Positions 7,846 through 17,501 of a DNA stretch of 64,000 nucleotides are shown here, one piece after another. The position numbers and the translations under genes are program-made. This DNA is from Paenibacillus gallinarum. Lineage in GTDB: Bacteria; Bacillota; Bacilli; Paenibacillales; Paenibacillaceae. Numbering within the stretch: the first letter of the stretch is position 1; the number at the start of each line of letters is the position of its first letter. The stretch spans positions 186,001 to 250,000 of the forward strand of contig NZ_JACSQL010000003.1 of the NCBI RefSeq assembly GCF_014836635.1, read 5' to 3'. Under the pieces are notes generated by a model. It ran no database searches. It had not been told where the DNA came from and saw only the letters and a list, made by a program, of their open reading frames with translations.

Positions 7846-10227
7846 TTGTATCCATTATTCAAGCGAAGTAAGAAAGCAGCACTGCTCACGACAACCTTGA
7901 CGGTTTTGTTTAGCGTCTTTGGTTCTACAGGAGCAATTTCTGTTAGTGAAGCGAAGGGGGCAAATGAGCAGACAAGTCCTGTTTTTCAAGAAGCTTCTGT
8001 TCATGATCCGTCCTTGATTAAAGTAGACAACACGTTTTATGTATTTGGTTCCCACCTTGCCGCTGCAAAATCTACAGATCTGATGAGTTGGAACTTGATT
8101 GATTCCGGTGTAAAAGACGGCAATAAGCTCATTCCGAATGTTACGGAAGAACTCAAAGAAGCTCTCGCCTGGGCACAGAGTGATACGCTGTGGGCAGCGG
8201 ATGTCATTCAACTCGAAGATGGACGTTTTTATATGTACTACAATGCTTGTAAAGGAGACTCTCCGAGATCTGCGCTCGGCGTAGCTGTAGCAGACAATAT
8301 CGAAGGTCCTTATAAGGACGAAGGTATTCTGCTGAAGTCAGGTATGTGGGATGAGATCTCAGAAGATGGCACGATTTATGATGCTACAAAGCATCCAAAT
8401 GTAGTCGATCCTGATGTATTCTACGATAAGAATGGGAAGCTGTGGATGGTATACGGATCCTATTCAGGCGGAATTTTCATTCTTGAAATGGATCCAAAGA
8501 CAGGCAAGATCTTGCCTGATCAAGGATATGGGGAGAAATTAATCGGCGGTAATCACAGCCGTATTGAAGGACCTTATATTTTGTATCATCCAGAGACCGA
8601 TTATTATTACATGTACTTATCTTATGGCGGACTTGACTCTGTTGGCGGATATAATATGAGAGTTGTTCGTTCCAAGAACCCGGATGGTCCTTACCTTGAT
8701 GCAGAAGGAAATGATATGACTCAGGTCAAAGCAGATCCATCTCTGCCGCTCTTTGATGATCGTTCCATTGAGCCTTTCGGCGTGAAACTAATGGGGAACT
8801 TTCAGTTCACGAGAGAAATTGGTGACCCTGGATCAGGTTCCGGTTTAGGTTATGTATCTCCGGGTCATAACTCTGCTTATTACGATGAAAAGACAGGGAA
8901 ATCATTTTTAATCTTCCATAGTCGTTTCCCGAATCAAGGCGAGGGGCATGAAATCCGTGTACACGAGATGTATATGAATGCAGACGGCTGGCCTGTGGTA
9001 GCACCTTATCGTTATACGGATCAGGAATTTAAGAAGAATATCAATGCAAATGATGTTCAAGGCACCTACCAAATCATCAATCATGGTAAAGAGATTACGA
9101 ATGCGATCAAAACTCCGTTAAAAGCGGTGTTTGACAAGAAAGGTAAGATTACGGGTGATGTAAAGGGTACCTGGAGTCTTGGGAAAAATGGGGAAGCGGT
9201 AGTGATTGTGGATGGTGCACAGTATAAAGGCGTCTTCTCCAGAGAGTGGGATTCATCCAAAGAACAGACGGTTATGACGTTTACTGCGCTTTCGAATCAA
9301 GGGGTTGCTCTATGGGGCAGTCGTACAGAAGAACGGAAAGACAAAGATGTGGTAGCTGCTGTGAAAAAAGATTTGTCGATCGGCGATACGACCGCCGTAT
9401 ACCAAAATCTTGTGTTACCCATTAAAGCTAGTGAAGACAGCACAATCAGCTGGACTTCGTCTAATAAAGAAGTTGTTTCTAATACAGGGGTAGTGAAAAG
9501 ACCTGCAGCTGGTAAGGGTCAAGCTACGGTTCAACTTGTCGCAAAGATACAAAAAGGAAAAGTCGTAGGCACAAAAACGTTCAACGTGACCGTTCTGCCC
9601 GAACTTACAGGGCCCGTCATTGCGAATTATAATTTTGACGATGTACAAGGAACGAAAGTAAGTGATCAATCTGTAAATGGACTAAACGGAGTGCTTCAAG
9701 GAGGCGCAACGCAACTAACATCAGGTAAAAAAGGAGCTGCCCTTCAGTTTAACGGGAAAGATGGTTATGTGCAGGTACCAGGACTCGTTACCGATGCTCA
9801 AGATTTCACATTTGCTGCATGGGTGAATTGGAATGGTGGAGGAGACTGGCAGCGTATCTTTGATTTTGGAAATGGACTTGGAAAGCATATGTTCCTGACT
9901 CCTTCTCAGCATACAGGGGCACTACAGTTCACGATTCATAACGGAGTTGATCAAAGTTTGCTCTCGCAAGCGAAACTTCCTCAGAACGAATGGACGCATG
10001 TAGCCGTAACGTTTGAGGGAAATACCGGTACCATGTACGTGAATGGACAGCCAGTTGCTACGAATAAAGAAATGACGTATAACCCGAAAGACTTGCTTGC
10101 TAACGAAGCTTACCTGGGTAAAAGCAGATTTGCAGCTGATCCCTACTTCAATGGAAGTTTAGATGAGGTCAGCATTTATAATCAAGCATTGAGCAAGGAA
10201 GAAATTCAGGATCTAATATCTAAATAA
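7846..10227 (+). CDS. Secreted GH43 endo-arabinanase with Ig-like and LamG domains
   Basis: This 793-residue extracellular protein starts with a signal peptide ending about residue 36. A five-bladed GH43 domain (about 45-390) shows the three acidic residues in HDPSLI (base), VVDPDVFYD (pKa modulator) and RIEGPYILYH (acid), plus SPGHNSAYYD. A GH43 C-terminal beta-barrel (about 400-495), an atrophied bacterial Ig-like domain (about 500-590, ISWTSSNKEVVS) and a LamG/concanavalin domain (about 595-793) follow. The core resembles endo-1,5-alpha-L-arabinanases of the Bacillus Abn2 type. The LamG module may bind polysaccharide. The start is TTG 7846 after AAAGGAGAGGG. It is monocistronic. Confidence 0.88.
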   Translation: MYPLFKRSKKAALLTTTLTVLFSVFGSTGAISVSEAKGANEQTSPVFQEASVHDPSLIKVDNTFYVFGSHLAAAKSTDLMSWNLIDSGVKDGNKLIPNVTEELKEALAWAQSDTLWAADVIQLEDGRFYMYYNACKGDSPRSALGVAVADNIEGPYKDEGILLKSGMWDEISEDGTIYDATKHPNVVDPDVFYDKNGKLWMVYGSYSGGIFILEMDPKTGKILPDQGYGEKLIGGNHSRIEGPYILYHPETDYYYMYLSYGGLDSVGGYNMRVVRSKNPDGPYLDAEGNDMTQVKADPSLPLFDDRSIEPFGVKLMGNFQFTREIGDPGSGSGLGYVSPGHNSAYYDEKTGKSFLIFHSRFPNQGEGHEIRVHEMYMNADGWPVVAPYRYTDQEFKKNINANDVQGTYQIINHGKEITNAIKTPLKAVFDKKGKITGDVKGTWSLGKNGEAVVIVDGAQYKGVFSREWDSSKEQTVMTFTALSNQGVALWGSRTEERKDKDVVAAVKKDLSIGDTTAVYQNLVLPIKASEDSTISWTSSNKEVVSNTGVVKRPAAGKGQATVQLVAKIQKGKVVGTKTFNVTVLPELTGPVIANYNFDDVQGTKVSDQSVNGLNGVLQGGATQLTSGKKGAALQFNGKDGYVQVPGLVTDAQDFTFAAWVNWNGGGDWQRIFDFGNGLGKHMFLTPSQHTGALQFTIHNGVDQSLLSQAKLPQNEWTHVAVTFEGNTGTMYVNGQPVATNKEMTYNPKDLLANEAYLGKSRFAADPYFNGSLDEVSIYNQALSKEEIQDLISK

Positions 10228-10245
10228 TTTACAAGAGCATAATAG

Positions 10246-10302
10246 AAAGCCGTAAGATTCATGGACTGGTTCTCTCAGATCCATCTGTCTTACGGCTTTT
10301 TT
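10246..10302. terminator. Bidirectional intrinsic terminator
   Basis: AAAGCCGTAAGA pairs perfectly with TCTTACGGCTTT, with an inner ATGGA/TCCAT stem and a T run. It separates the convergent GH43 and DUF4184 genes. Confidence 0.85.
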
Positions 10303-10320
10303 CTTTATTTTTCATGTGAA

Positions 10321-11103
10321 TTATTGTCTACTTCGAAATGAGAAAGGCTGCCAGAAAAGATAAGCAAGTGATATGAACAGGAAGCCGAGAATGACGGAGT
10401 CAATCACTCGCACGACAAGGACTCCATATTCAGATAAGGATAACGGATCCATCACCATCCATAACACGAATATTACAATCATCAGAACCCCGAGAGATAA
10501 CCAGTACCTCCATTTCCCTGAATTGAAATCCAATGAATAGCCAGAGATCGTTACTTCGTTTCGATGCATCCATAAACGGCTCAGAGAGAAGAGAAATATA
10601 ATGGTTAAACCAAACAAAGTACTGCCATGCTGCAATATTTTATAAACGGGAAGGTCATACGTGGAAATGGATAAGGTTTCTTGTAAGAGACTCCACCTTA
10701 AGACCATAAATCCTCCTTGGTGTGTAAACGAGTCCCAGATCACATGGGTTGCCATGCCGAGCCAAGCGGAATATACAAAAACAAGGACCCGAATCACCCT
10801 TGGCTTCCGTAGATGTTCTGACTTCGAAGGTGAAGTGAGGATACCCTGCACATCGGAAGGGAGATTGCTGAATAAAGGAGGATATACAATATACCGATAT
10901 ACTAGATAAGTTAGGATAACGAGGAAAAGGTTCAGCGTCATGAATCCATTTATCGTATGGCCGATTTCGCCGGAAGGTCTACCTCGCAGGAAATACTCGA
11001 AGTCGGGTGCCATACTCCCAAGAACAAGTGCGGGAAAATGAAGATAAGTTTTGTTTCGAACGAAAGGAAGTACAGCGGCTGGATGAGCAAAGGTGAGTGG
11101 CAT
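10321..11103 (-). CDS. DUF4184-family membrane protein
   Basis: This 260-residue protein begins MPLTFAHPAAVLPF, the signature opening of DUF4184. It contains metal-ligand-like residues (APDFEYF, THVIWDSFTHQGG) that recall YdjM/metal-dependent membrane hydrolases, and six or so membrane helices. No substrate or partner is known. The ribosome site AAGAGGAACATCC is close to the ATG. It is monocistronic on the minus strand. Confidence 0.8.
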   Translation of the reverse strand: MPLTFAHPAAVLPFVRNKTYLHFPALVLGSMAPDFEYFLRGRPSGEIGHTINGFMTLNLFLVILTYLVYRYIVYPPLFSNLPSDVQGILTSPSKSEHLRKPRVIRVLVFVYSAWLGMATHVIWDSFTHQGGFMVLRWSLLQETLSISTYDLPVYKILQHGSTLFGLTIIFLFSLSRLWMHRNEVTISGYSLDFNSGKWRYWLSLGVLMIVIFVLWMVMDPLSLSEYGVLVVRVIDSVILGFLFISLAYLFWQPFSFRSRQ

Positions 11104-11206
11104 GGATGTTCCTCTTTCTTTTTTCTATTTAGCTAACTTTATGGCTTTTTAGACGTTAACTATGTGTATGGTTTAGCAATAACTAAAGAAATGGCGGGAA
11201 GCACAT

Positions 11207-12586
11207 ATGAAAGACGAAGTGGAAGAACAAAATGTAGCACAAATGATGAAAAAAGTATCGAATGACTCTTCTAAAAGTCAACTTCCGGAATTAGATACCG
11301 AGAAATTACCTCGGAACAGCAAGAAACCTCGAAATAGATGGTCAAAACGATTGTTTTATATCACTGGGTTCACCCTTGTCTTTCTTTTGGTCATTCTCGT
11401 ACTGGAGAGGAATGGAGTATCAGAAGAGGATAGAATCTTAATGGAAAAGTTATCAGGGAAATTAAGCTATTTGGAACTGATACGAGCTGATCAAACGCTC
11501 TATAACGCGGTGAAACATGATTTATTGCAAGATCTACATATCACAGATACAGACGGAGATTATTCAATAACGGTAGATGGCCTCATAGCTGATGAGAAAA
11601 AAGCTGTTATTTTGTACACGTTTACGGAACCTAATATTGAAAGCGGGAATAGTTTATTTACTCAAGTAGAAATCACAGCTGGGAATCAAGTTCCATTAAG
11701 TAGTTACGGATATATCCCAGCAAGAAGCGATGATAAGAAGAATAAAGATAAGATCCTGACAGATGCTCGTATATATAATGTTGAAGCAGGTTTAGAAGGG
11801 AATATCCCGGAGACGTTGATCTTAACCATTAAGATAGATGATAAACAGTTTAATTTCACAATTCCAAACGATCAAAAGCATTATGCGAACATGAAAAAAA
11901 CGCACCGAATAGATCAAAACTTTTCTATTGGTGGTCAACAATTGACTGTACATGAAGCGATTATTACTCCGCTTGCTTCCTATGTAACATTAGTAGCTGA
12001 TTCGATGAATACAAGACAAATTAACGATTTGATTTCCTTATCGCTGATGAATGAGAAGGAGAAAAGATATACCGACCGAGGGGGATACGGTGATTTGAAT
12101 CTAACAGGGGGTTATACCACTCAATTTCATAGTACCTATTTCGAAGATTCACCTGTATATCTGATATCAGAGGGGGGTTATATCTCGGATAGGAATAAGA
12201 AATTAGTGATAAATACAGATACGAAAGAGACCTTACTAGCTCCAAGCGATCAGATATCCCTCTCTGAAGTCATTGTGAAGGAAGATCAAATACAAATTAG
12301 TATCCTTGCAAAAGATATAGATAATCCAGTTCCGAAACATTCTAGAATGTTTAGCTTACTAGATAGAAACGCTGTTTTTACAGATGCACAGGATACCGAA
12401 TATAAAATACTGAGCGACAATGAGACTGAATACAGTCATCTAGGGGAAAGCAAGTCAGAACAAATGTCCCATTATTCGATCCCGAAAGAAGATTACGAGC
12501 AGCCGCTGACTTTTGAAGTCCATGAGTATCCTGGTTTTGTGAAAGAAAAAGTGAAGGTTTTGCTCGATCTAACAAATTCAAAATAA
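11207..12586 (+). CDS. Orphan DUF4179-type anti-sigma-like membrane protein
   Basis: This 459-residue protein is a paralogue of the anti-sigma factor at 13300-14670. It has a basic cytoplasmic N-terminus (about 1-45), one membrane helix (LFYITGFTLVFLLVILVL), then a long extracellular region with the same landmarks: LIRADQTLYNAVKHDLLQD, DDKQFNFTIP, and a C-terminal PKEDYEQPLTFEVHEYPGF. Unlike its paralogue it has no sigma-factor gene immediately upstream, and its N-terminus is divergent. It may be a second anti-sigma factor or a sensor partner. Only a weak ribosome site (GGCGGGA) precedes the ATG. A terminator follows before the sigma gene. Confidence 0.7.
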   Translation: MKDEVEEQNVAQMMKKVSNDSSKSQLPELDTEKLPRNSKKPRNRWSKRLFYITGFTLVFLLVILVLERNGVSEEDRILMEKLSGKLSYLELIRADQTLYNAVKHDLLQDLHITDTDGDYSITVDGLIADEKKAVILYTFTEPNIESGNSLFTQVEITAGNQVPLSSYGYIPARSDDKKNKDKILTDARIYNVEAGLEGNIPETLILTIKIDDKQFNFTIPNDQKHYANMKKTHRIDQNFSIGGQQLTVHEAIITPLASYVTLVADSMNTRQINDLISLSLMNEKEKRYTDRGGYGDLNLTGGYTTQFHSTYFEDSPVYLISEGGYISDRNKKLVINTDTKETLLAPSDQISLSEVIVKEDQIQISILAKDIDNPVPKHSRMFSLLDRNAVFTDAQDTEYKILSDNETEYSHLGESKSEQMSHYSIPKEDYEQPLTFEVHEYPGFVKEKVKVLLDLTNSK

Positions 12587-12602
12587 CTAATATTTTTGTA
12601 GG

Positions 12603-12634
12603 AGAGTCACAGTTTGTTCTTGTGGCTCTTTTTA
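12603..12634 (+). terminator. Intrinsic terminator
   Basis: AGAGTCACA and TGTGGCTCT form a stem around a 9-nt loop, followed by T-rich sequence. It separates the orphan DUF4179 gene from the sigma operon. Confidence 0.75.
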
Positions 12635-12725
12635 TTTTTGGCGTGAACAAAAACCAAATGGACTGTACGTCAGTCTAATTAACAAATAGAGGAAATTATA
12701 ACGGATGGAAAGGAGGAGGGAATGA

Positions 12726-13307
12726 GTGGATTTAATTGAACTGGCTGTGAAAGCAAAACAAGGAGATGAAGAAGCATTCTTAGAGCGAATGAGTGTAGAC
12801 AAGCATAAATTATACGGCATTGCCTATTCCTATATGCTCAATCAGCAGGATGCGCTAGACGTGGTCCAAGAAACGGTGAGCAAAGTATGGGCAAAACGGA
12901 AATCACTGAAGCAACCCGAATATTTTACAACATGGGTCATTCGAATTTTACTACGCGTATGTATGGATGAACAGAAGAAGAAACGTAGAGAGGTGCCTAC
13001 GGCTGCGGATCATCTGGGATATGATGCAGTACTTGCTCCGCAAAGTGTAGATTCCGATCACAAATTAGATATGGAAAAACGGATTAGAAAACTGCAACCG
13101 AAATATCGGATGGTCATCGTACTGAAATATTACCGTGATCTTACCATTCCAGATATCGCTGAACTTATGGACAAGCCGGAAGGGACGATCCGAACCTGGC
13201 TTCATAAGGGACTGAAGCAAATGAGAACAGAAATGTTGGAAGAAGAGGATCAGGAAGTGAAAGAGAGCCCATGGACTGAGGACAGGAAGGTGAGAAAATA
13301 TGTCTGA
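12726..13307 (+). CDS. ECF-type sigma factor
   Basis: This 193-residue sigma factor has region 2 (about 5-85; AYSYMLNQQDALDVVQETVSKVW and FTTWVIRILLRVC) and region 4 (about 115-170; LQPKYRMVIVLKYYRDLTIPDIAELM with helix-turn-helix EGTIRTWLHKGLKQM). It lacks region 3, as ECF factors do. It should direct RNA polymerase to envelope-stress type promoters when released by the membrane protein encoded next. The start is GTG 12726 after AAAGGAGGAGGG; the nearby ATG 12722 hits a stop after five codons. The 3' end overlaps the anti-sigma gene by 8 bp. Confidence 0.92.
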   Translation: MDLIELAVKAKQGDEEAFLERMSVDKHKLYGIAYSYMLNQQDALDVVQETVSKVWAKRKSLKQPEYFTTWVIRILLRVCMDEQKKKRREVPTAADHLGYDAVLAPQSVDSDHKLDMEKRIRKLQPKYRMVIVLKYYRDLTIPDIAELMDKPEGTIRTWLHKGLKQMRTEMLEEEDQEVKESPWTEDRKVRKYV

Positions 13308-14670
13308 AAAACAAGATAAGAAATGGGAGAATTCTTTTGAGCTAAACAAACAATTTCATGATCAGCGGATGACGATGGTATCTGACTTCGAACTTGATCA
13401 TGCAATCCGTAAGGGATTGTCACAAGGAAAGAAAACGGATGGGGATGTGAGAAAAAGGAGATCTATTTTTGTAGCAGCCGCAGCTATGATGAGTGTTTTT
13501 ATGATATTCGTTGCGAGTATCCGAGTTTCACCCGCCTTTGCTTCCACAGTTCGGGACATGCCGGGTTTGAATAAATTCGTAGATCTCATTCGGTATGACA
13601 GCTTATTTGCAAAAGCATGGGAACATGATTTTCTACAAGAAGTGGGAATCTCAGATAGATCGGAAGATACCGTGTTTACGGTGGGAAGTATACTTGCGGA
13701 TGAAGACCGGATTCTCATTCTCTATTCTCTGAAGGGTCCAGAAGTGAGGGAAGGGAAAGCGAATGATTATATGGCTTTTGAATTGACGAATGGAAAAGGA
13801 GAAAAGATCAGCGAGCAACGACTAAGCGTTCTTCCTAAAGAGATTGAGGAAGCAGTTGATACTTATGAAAAACTTGATTTTCGATTGTTAGACGGTCAAA
13901 CGATGCCGGAACGGTTAATTCTGAAAGTGAATATGATTGGTCATCATTATGAAATTCCATTTACCGTGGATAAAGAACGTTTTGCGGGTATGAGAGAGGT
14001 CATTCCAGTCGATAAGCAGATGGAAGTAGATGGTCAGAAAGTGAACATTGATCAAGTAACGATTACGCCTCTTCAAGCAAAAGTACATGTCACAGCAGAC
14101 CCCAATAATACAATGCAGATCAATGATCTAGTTGATTTAAGATTAAATGATAATACCGATTACAAAAGAAGAATGGAGACCGTACAGGGTGACTTAGCAA
14201 CAGGAGAGCGAACTTATTACTTTGAAAGTCCTTATTTTAGTCAAACGGACTCGTTGACTTTAGAAGCAAAAGGATTCTTTTTGAATAAACGAGATCAAGT
14301 ATTTACATTTAATATAGAGACGGTAGAGACCATACACACACCTAACCCACACATTGTCTTAGATAAGGTAGAGGAAACAGGAGACGGAATTCAAGTAAGC
14401 ATCAGTACAGAAGGAATTTATGACCAGACGGAATATCCATATTTCAATCCTTATGTACAATTTTTCAATGAAGATAACACATTCACAGATGCTGCGGGTA
14501 AAGAATATCCAATGAACGACGCTAAATTGTTAATGTGGACGGGACTCGGCACGGAGAGCCACGAAATGACGTTCTCTATACCCAAAAGGGAATATAAACA
14601 GCCTTTGTCTTTTAAGGTGAAGGAATACCCAGGATTTGCCAAAGCAGATATCAATATTAAAATAAAATAG
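13300..14670 (+). CDS. DUF4179 anti-sigma factor
   Basis: This 456-residue single-pass protein has a cytoplasmic N-terminus (about 1-58), a membrane helix (SIFVAAAAMMSVFMIFVASIR), and a DUF4179 region beginning LNKFVDLIRYDSLFAKAWEHDFLQEVG. A beta-rich extracellular part ends in KREYKQPLSFKVKEYPGF. Eight-base overlap with the ECF sigma gene indicates translational coupling and a partner role: it should hold the sigma factor at the membrane until an envelope signal arrives. The signal is unknown. The protein at 11207-12586 is a close architectural paralogue. Confidence 0.85.
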   Translation: MSEKQDKKWENSFELNKQFHDQRMTMVSDFELDHAIRKGLSQGKKTDGDVRKRRSIFVAAAAMMSVFMIFVASIRVSPAFASTVRDMPGLNKFVDLIRYDSLFAKAWEHDFLQEVGISDRSEDTVFTVGSILADEDRILILYSLKGPEVREGKANDYMAFELTNGKGEKISEQRLSVLPKEIEEAVDTYEKLDFRLLDGQTMPERLILKVNMIGHHYEIPFTVDKERFAGMREVIPVDKQMEVDGQKVNIDQVTITPLQAKVHVTADPNNTMQINDLVDLRLNDNTDYKRRMETVQGDLATGERTYYFESPYFSQTDSLTLEAKGFFLNKRDQVFTFNIETVETIHTPNPHIVLDKVEETGDGIQVSISTEGIYDQTEYPYFNPYVQFFNEDNTFTDAAGKEYPMNDAKLLMWTGLGTESHEMTFSIPKREYKQPLSFKVKEYPGFAKADINIKIK

Positions 14671-14723
14671 AATTTGTCCTTATGTCGTTCATGTATCGCT
14701 TACAAGAAATGTGACGTGTAAAC

Positions 14724-14752
14724 TTTTCAACTCATTCCATAAAAGCTATAAT
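14724..14752 (+). promoter_or_regulatory. Candidate promoter of the YebC-type gene
   Basis: A perfect TATAAT at 14747-14752 lies 17 bp after a poor -35 TTTTCA (14724-14729), about 45 bp before the start codon. Confidence 0.4.
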
Positions 14753-14796
14753 AGAAAGGATTGAGCCTGATTCTAAGTGAAAGAGAGCGATATATT

Positions 14797-15519
14797 ATGG
14801 GTCGTAAATGGAATAACATCAAAGAGAAAAAGGCAAATAAGGACGCTAGTACTAGCCGAATCTATGCCAAATTTGGACGTGAAATATATGTAGTTGCTCG
14901 CCAAGGTGAACCTGATCCTGAGTCGAACCGTGCACTGAAAGTAGTACTTGAGCGTGCCAAAACTTATAACGTACCAAAAGCAATCATCGACCGCGCACTG
15001 GAAAAAGCAAAAGGCGGTTCCGAAGAAAACTTTGACGAACTTCGTTATGAAGGTTTTGGACCTAACGGTTCCATGGTTATTGTGGATGCCCTCACGAACA
15101 ACGTGAATCGTACTGCTTCTGAAGTACGTTCCACTTTCAGTAAAAACGGAGGAAACCTTGGTGTAAGTGGTTCCGTAAACTACATGTTTGATTCAACAGC
15201 CGTTATCGGTGTGGAAGGAAAAACAGCGGATGACGTGCTTGAACTGCTGATGGAAGCAGATCTTGATGTGCGTGACATTATCGAAGAAGATGATTCTGTT
15301 ATCGTGTATGCTGAACCAGATCAATTCCACGCCGTACAAGATGCTTTCAAAAATGCAGGCATTTCCGAATTTACGGTAGCCGAGCTTACAATGCTTCCAC
15401 AAACCTTCGTATCTCTAGAAGGCGATGCACTTGCTCAGTTCGAGAAACTGATCGATGTGCTTGAAGATCTGGAAGATGTGCAGCAGGTGTACCACAACGT
15501 GGAGTTCGACGAAGAATAG
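14797..15519 (+). CDS. yeeI: YebC/TACO1-family regulator, YeeI type
   Basis: This 240-residue protein has the YebC/PmpR/TACO1 three-domain fold. It starts [13 protein letters not shown], typical of the YeeI subfamily, rather than the MAGHSKW of classical YebC. Other landmarks are [34 protein letters not shown] and [13 protein letters not shown]. Family members act as transcriptional regulators or, for YebC, in relieving ribosome stalling at proline stretches; the exact role of the YeeI branch is less clear. I chose ATG 14797 by alignment with family starts; the ribosome site is weak. One copy of the structured repeat follows downstream. Confidence 0.88.
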   Translation: MGRKWNNIKEKKANKDASTSRIYAKFGREIYVVARQGEPDPESNRALKVVLERAKTYNVPKAIIDRALEKAKGGSEENFDELRYEGFGPNGSMVIVDALTNNVNRTASEVRSTFSKNGGNLGVSGSVNYMFDSTAVIGVEGKTADDVLELLMEADLDVRDIIEEDDSVIVYAEPDQFHAVQDAFKNAGISEFTVAELTMLPQTFVSLEGDALAQFEKLIDVLEDLEDVQQVYHNVEFDEE

Positions 15520-15581
15520 GAAAACTTCCTTTAACCTCGACGTTTTAAAGTCTTCACGTTTTGTCTGCCATGGATATCAAT

Positions 15582-15727
15582 TCGTGATTCACCGTAGTTA
15601 TCAGTCAGCGATGGTATGTATTAGGTCGCTCTGTTGATATTTACGGTGATGTACGTTTTTGAGAATGGGATCTGATTTAAACTCACTTTTTGTATGGGAT
15701 GTAACTATACAAGGAGTGAGTTTTTTT
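15582..15727 (+). repeat. Structured direct repeat, copy 1, ending in a terminator
   Basis: Together with 17502-17646 this forms a pair of ~145-bp direct repeats. The last 79 bp (15648-15726) match copy 2 with one mismatch. The 5' half folds as nested stems: TCACCGTA/TACGGTGA (15589-15596 with 15642-15649), TATCAG/TTGATA, and AGCGA/TCGCT around a 14-nt loop. The 3' half is a terminator hairpin, AAACTCACT...AGTGAGTTT plus T run. Differences between copies preserve several pairs, so it may be a small RNA or RNA leader of unknown class. The rest of the gap 15520-15844 shows nothing more. Confidence 0.75.
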
Positions 15728-15844
15728 AGTGAAAGATACAAATGGTATACAATGACACTTAGTTCATTAGGAAAGCAGTGTCATTTGCATCAAGTAAACT
15801 GTTGCTTTACGTATCATAAATTTGAATATTTTAGATAGGAACTA

Positions 15845-17218
15845 CTAGTAGAATTCTTTAATTTTCTCCTTCAACATGTTTCTATCCCACAAAATTATTC
15901 TATTTGACAATGCCAATTCTCTTGCGGAATTAGTGAAATGACTATTTGTAACAACAATTCCTTTATCCAATTTGTAGTGAACTATTCCAGCTGAAACTTC
16001 TTGTATTGCCTTATTGGTAACCAAATTAGAATAACATTTTGCTTGGATACCAATTTTCCTTCCCTGACGGGCTGCAATAACATCAATTCCTTGATCCCCT
16101 GAAGCTTTAGTTAATTGAGTAGTGTACCCCATTTTTTTAAATAGGTCTGATACAAATTGTTCGAATTCGTAGCCTGTCATAAGATCAATATCATCTATAG
16201 AATAAGTAGTAATAGATGATATTAGATTGTTTTTTAGTAATGCTCTTTCAAAACTGTCATTTTTCTTATTTTCTATAGATTTTAAAACTAGGTTAACAAC
16301 AACTTCATATTCTTTTATAAAATTTTGACTATATGTAATACCTTTATGAATTAAAAAATGAGTTAATACTCCTGTATTAAAATTTACATTGATAGAATCA
16401 TTTTCAACATAAAAGGAGAGGTATTCTTCCAACGATAATTCAGTACCATTATTATTAAATCTATCTTCAAACTCCATTAATAGTAAATCATGATAGTATT
16501 CGTTTAGAAACTGTCTTAGGATCTTCCAAGTTACAAAAATTGCAATATCTTCATTGAGCATCATATATTTTTTTATGATAAGTTTGACTAATCTCATAAA
16601 TTTTTCATTAAACTCATTCTCAATCAAAGTTATACTCAGATAATCTTCCATTCCTTCATAAATACTATTGTAAGTAAGATAATGATTTAAATATGGGTCA
16701 CTACAGAGCAATGACAATTCTCCAATATTAGTATGTTTAATAATCAATCTTTCAAATACAACGAAACTTGTTATATTCAAAAAATTTATATCCAATATAT
16801 TGATAAAATTGTTAAGTATCAATTTCATTTCACTGTCAGTAAGAAGAGTTGAAGCTTCAGATTCTATTATTTTTTTATTCAATATTTTCGTTAATTCTAG
16901 AGCTTTAGATTTTCCTAGTTCTTTTTCTTTTAAGACCCTAGCTTCTTCAAGCTTTTTTTCTTTCGAAGCCTTAGCTTCTTCAAGCTCTTTCTCTTTTAAA
17001 GCTAGCTCTTTTTTGTTACTTTCCATAGCTGCTCTTATTTTTGGATCATCTATAATACGGTTTGACTTTTCTCCGCATTTAGGACATATCATTTTTTCTG
17101 CAATAGTATAATAGATTCCCCTTTTTCTACAGATATTCTGATTAAAGATAATTTCAGTATGGCAAAATTGACAACTGACAAAAATATTACTATCACTTTC
17201 TCCAATCTTATAAAACAT
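15845..17218 (-). CDS. Mrr-type restriction endonuclease-like protein with zinc ribbon and coiled coil
   Basis: This 457-residue protein has an N-terminal zinc ribbon (CQFC about 16-19 and CPKC about 45-48) and a charged coiled coil with repeated LKEKELEEAKA-like heptads (about 68-115). A mainly helical middle region has no recognised domain. The C-terminal Mrr_cat nuclease domain (about 340-457) shows YEFEQFVSDLFKKMGY, GDQGIDVIA and IQAKCY, the D...QxK catalytic pattern. It should cleave DNA, perhaps modified or foreign DNA. No methylase accompanies it. The gene is clearly more AT-rich than its neighbours, lies antisense to them, and is enclosed by 145-bp direct repeats, so it looks acquired. 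Confidence 0.82.
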   Translation of the reverse strand: MFYKIGESDSNIFVSCQFCHTEIIFNQNICRKRGIYYTIAEKMICPKCGEKSNRIIDDPKIRAAMESNKKELALKEKELEEAKASKEKKLEEARVLKEKELGKSKALELTKILNKKIIESEASTLLTDSEMKLILNNFINILDINFLNITSFVVFERLIIKHTNIGELSLLCSDPYLNHYLTYNSIYEGMEDYLSITLIENEFNEKFMRLVKLIIKKYMMLNEDIAIFVTWKILRQFLNEYYHDLLLMEFEDRFNNNGTELSLEEYLSFYVENDSINVNFNTGVLTHFLIHKGITYSQNFIKEYEVVVNLVLKSIENKKNDSFERALLKNNLISSITTYSIDDIDLMTGYEFEQFVSDLFKKMGYTTQLTKASGDQGIDVIAARQGRKIGIQAKCYSNLVTNKAIQEVSAGIVHYKLDKGIVVTNSHFTNSARELALSNRIILWDRNMLKEKIKEFY

Positions 17219-17501
17219 TTAGACTCTCCTCAATTTGTGACTTTATAAACTGTTGGCTTAGTTAGATAGTGTAGGTAGTACACAGCTTTCTTTAGTAGAT
17301 AACTAAACCATTAAAATATACATAATAATGTACGAACATACCTATATATCACTTCTGCACCGCATCCCGTGTTATATCCACGTTAACAAAAATAATTATA
17401 TGTTAAAGAACTACACATTTACTATATTTTAACGTAATGAAGTTCGAATATTAAACTTTTATATTTTTTATAAAGGTGGATCGTCTACACTAAGAACATA
17501 A
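17219..17501. other. AT-rich non-coding stretch of the nuclease cassette
   Basis: These ~280 bp lie upstream of the minus-strand nuclease gene and contain no plausible gene on either strand. The composition matches the nuclease gene rather than its neighbours. It should contain the nuclease promoter, but I cannot pick out a convincing one. Confidence 0.5.

Noticed and set aside
12642..12675. ECF-type autoregulated promoter (TGAAC...CGTC) before the sigma gene
   Set aside because: The spacing between the AAC and CGTC elements is about three bases longer than the known 16-17 bp, so I do not call it.
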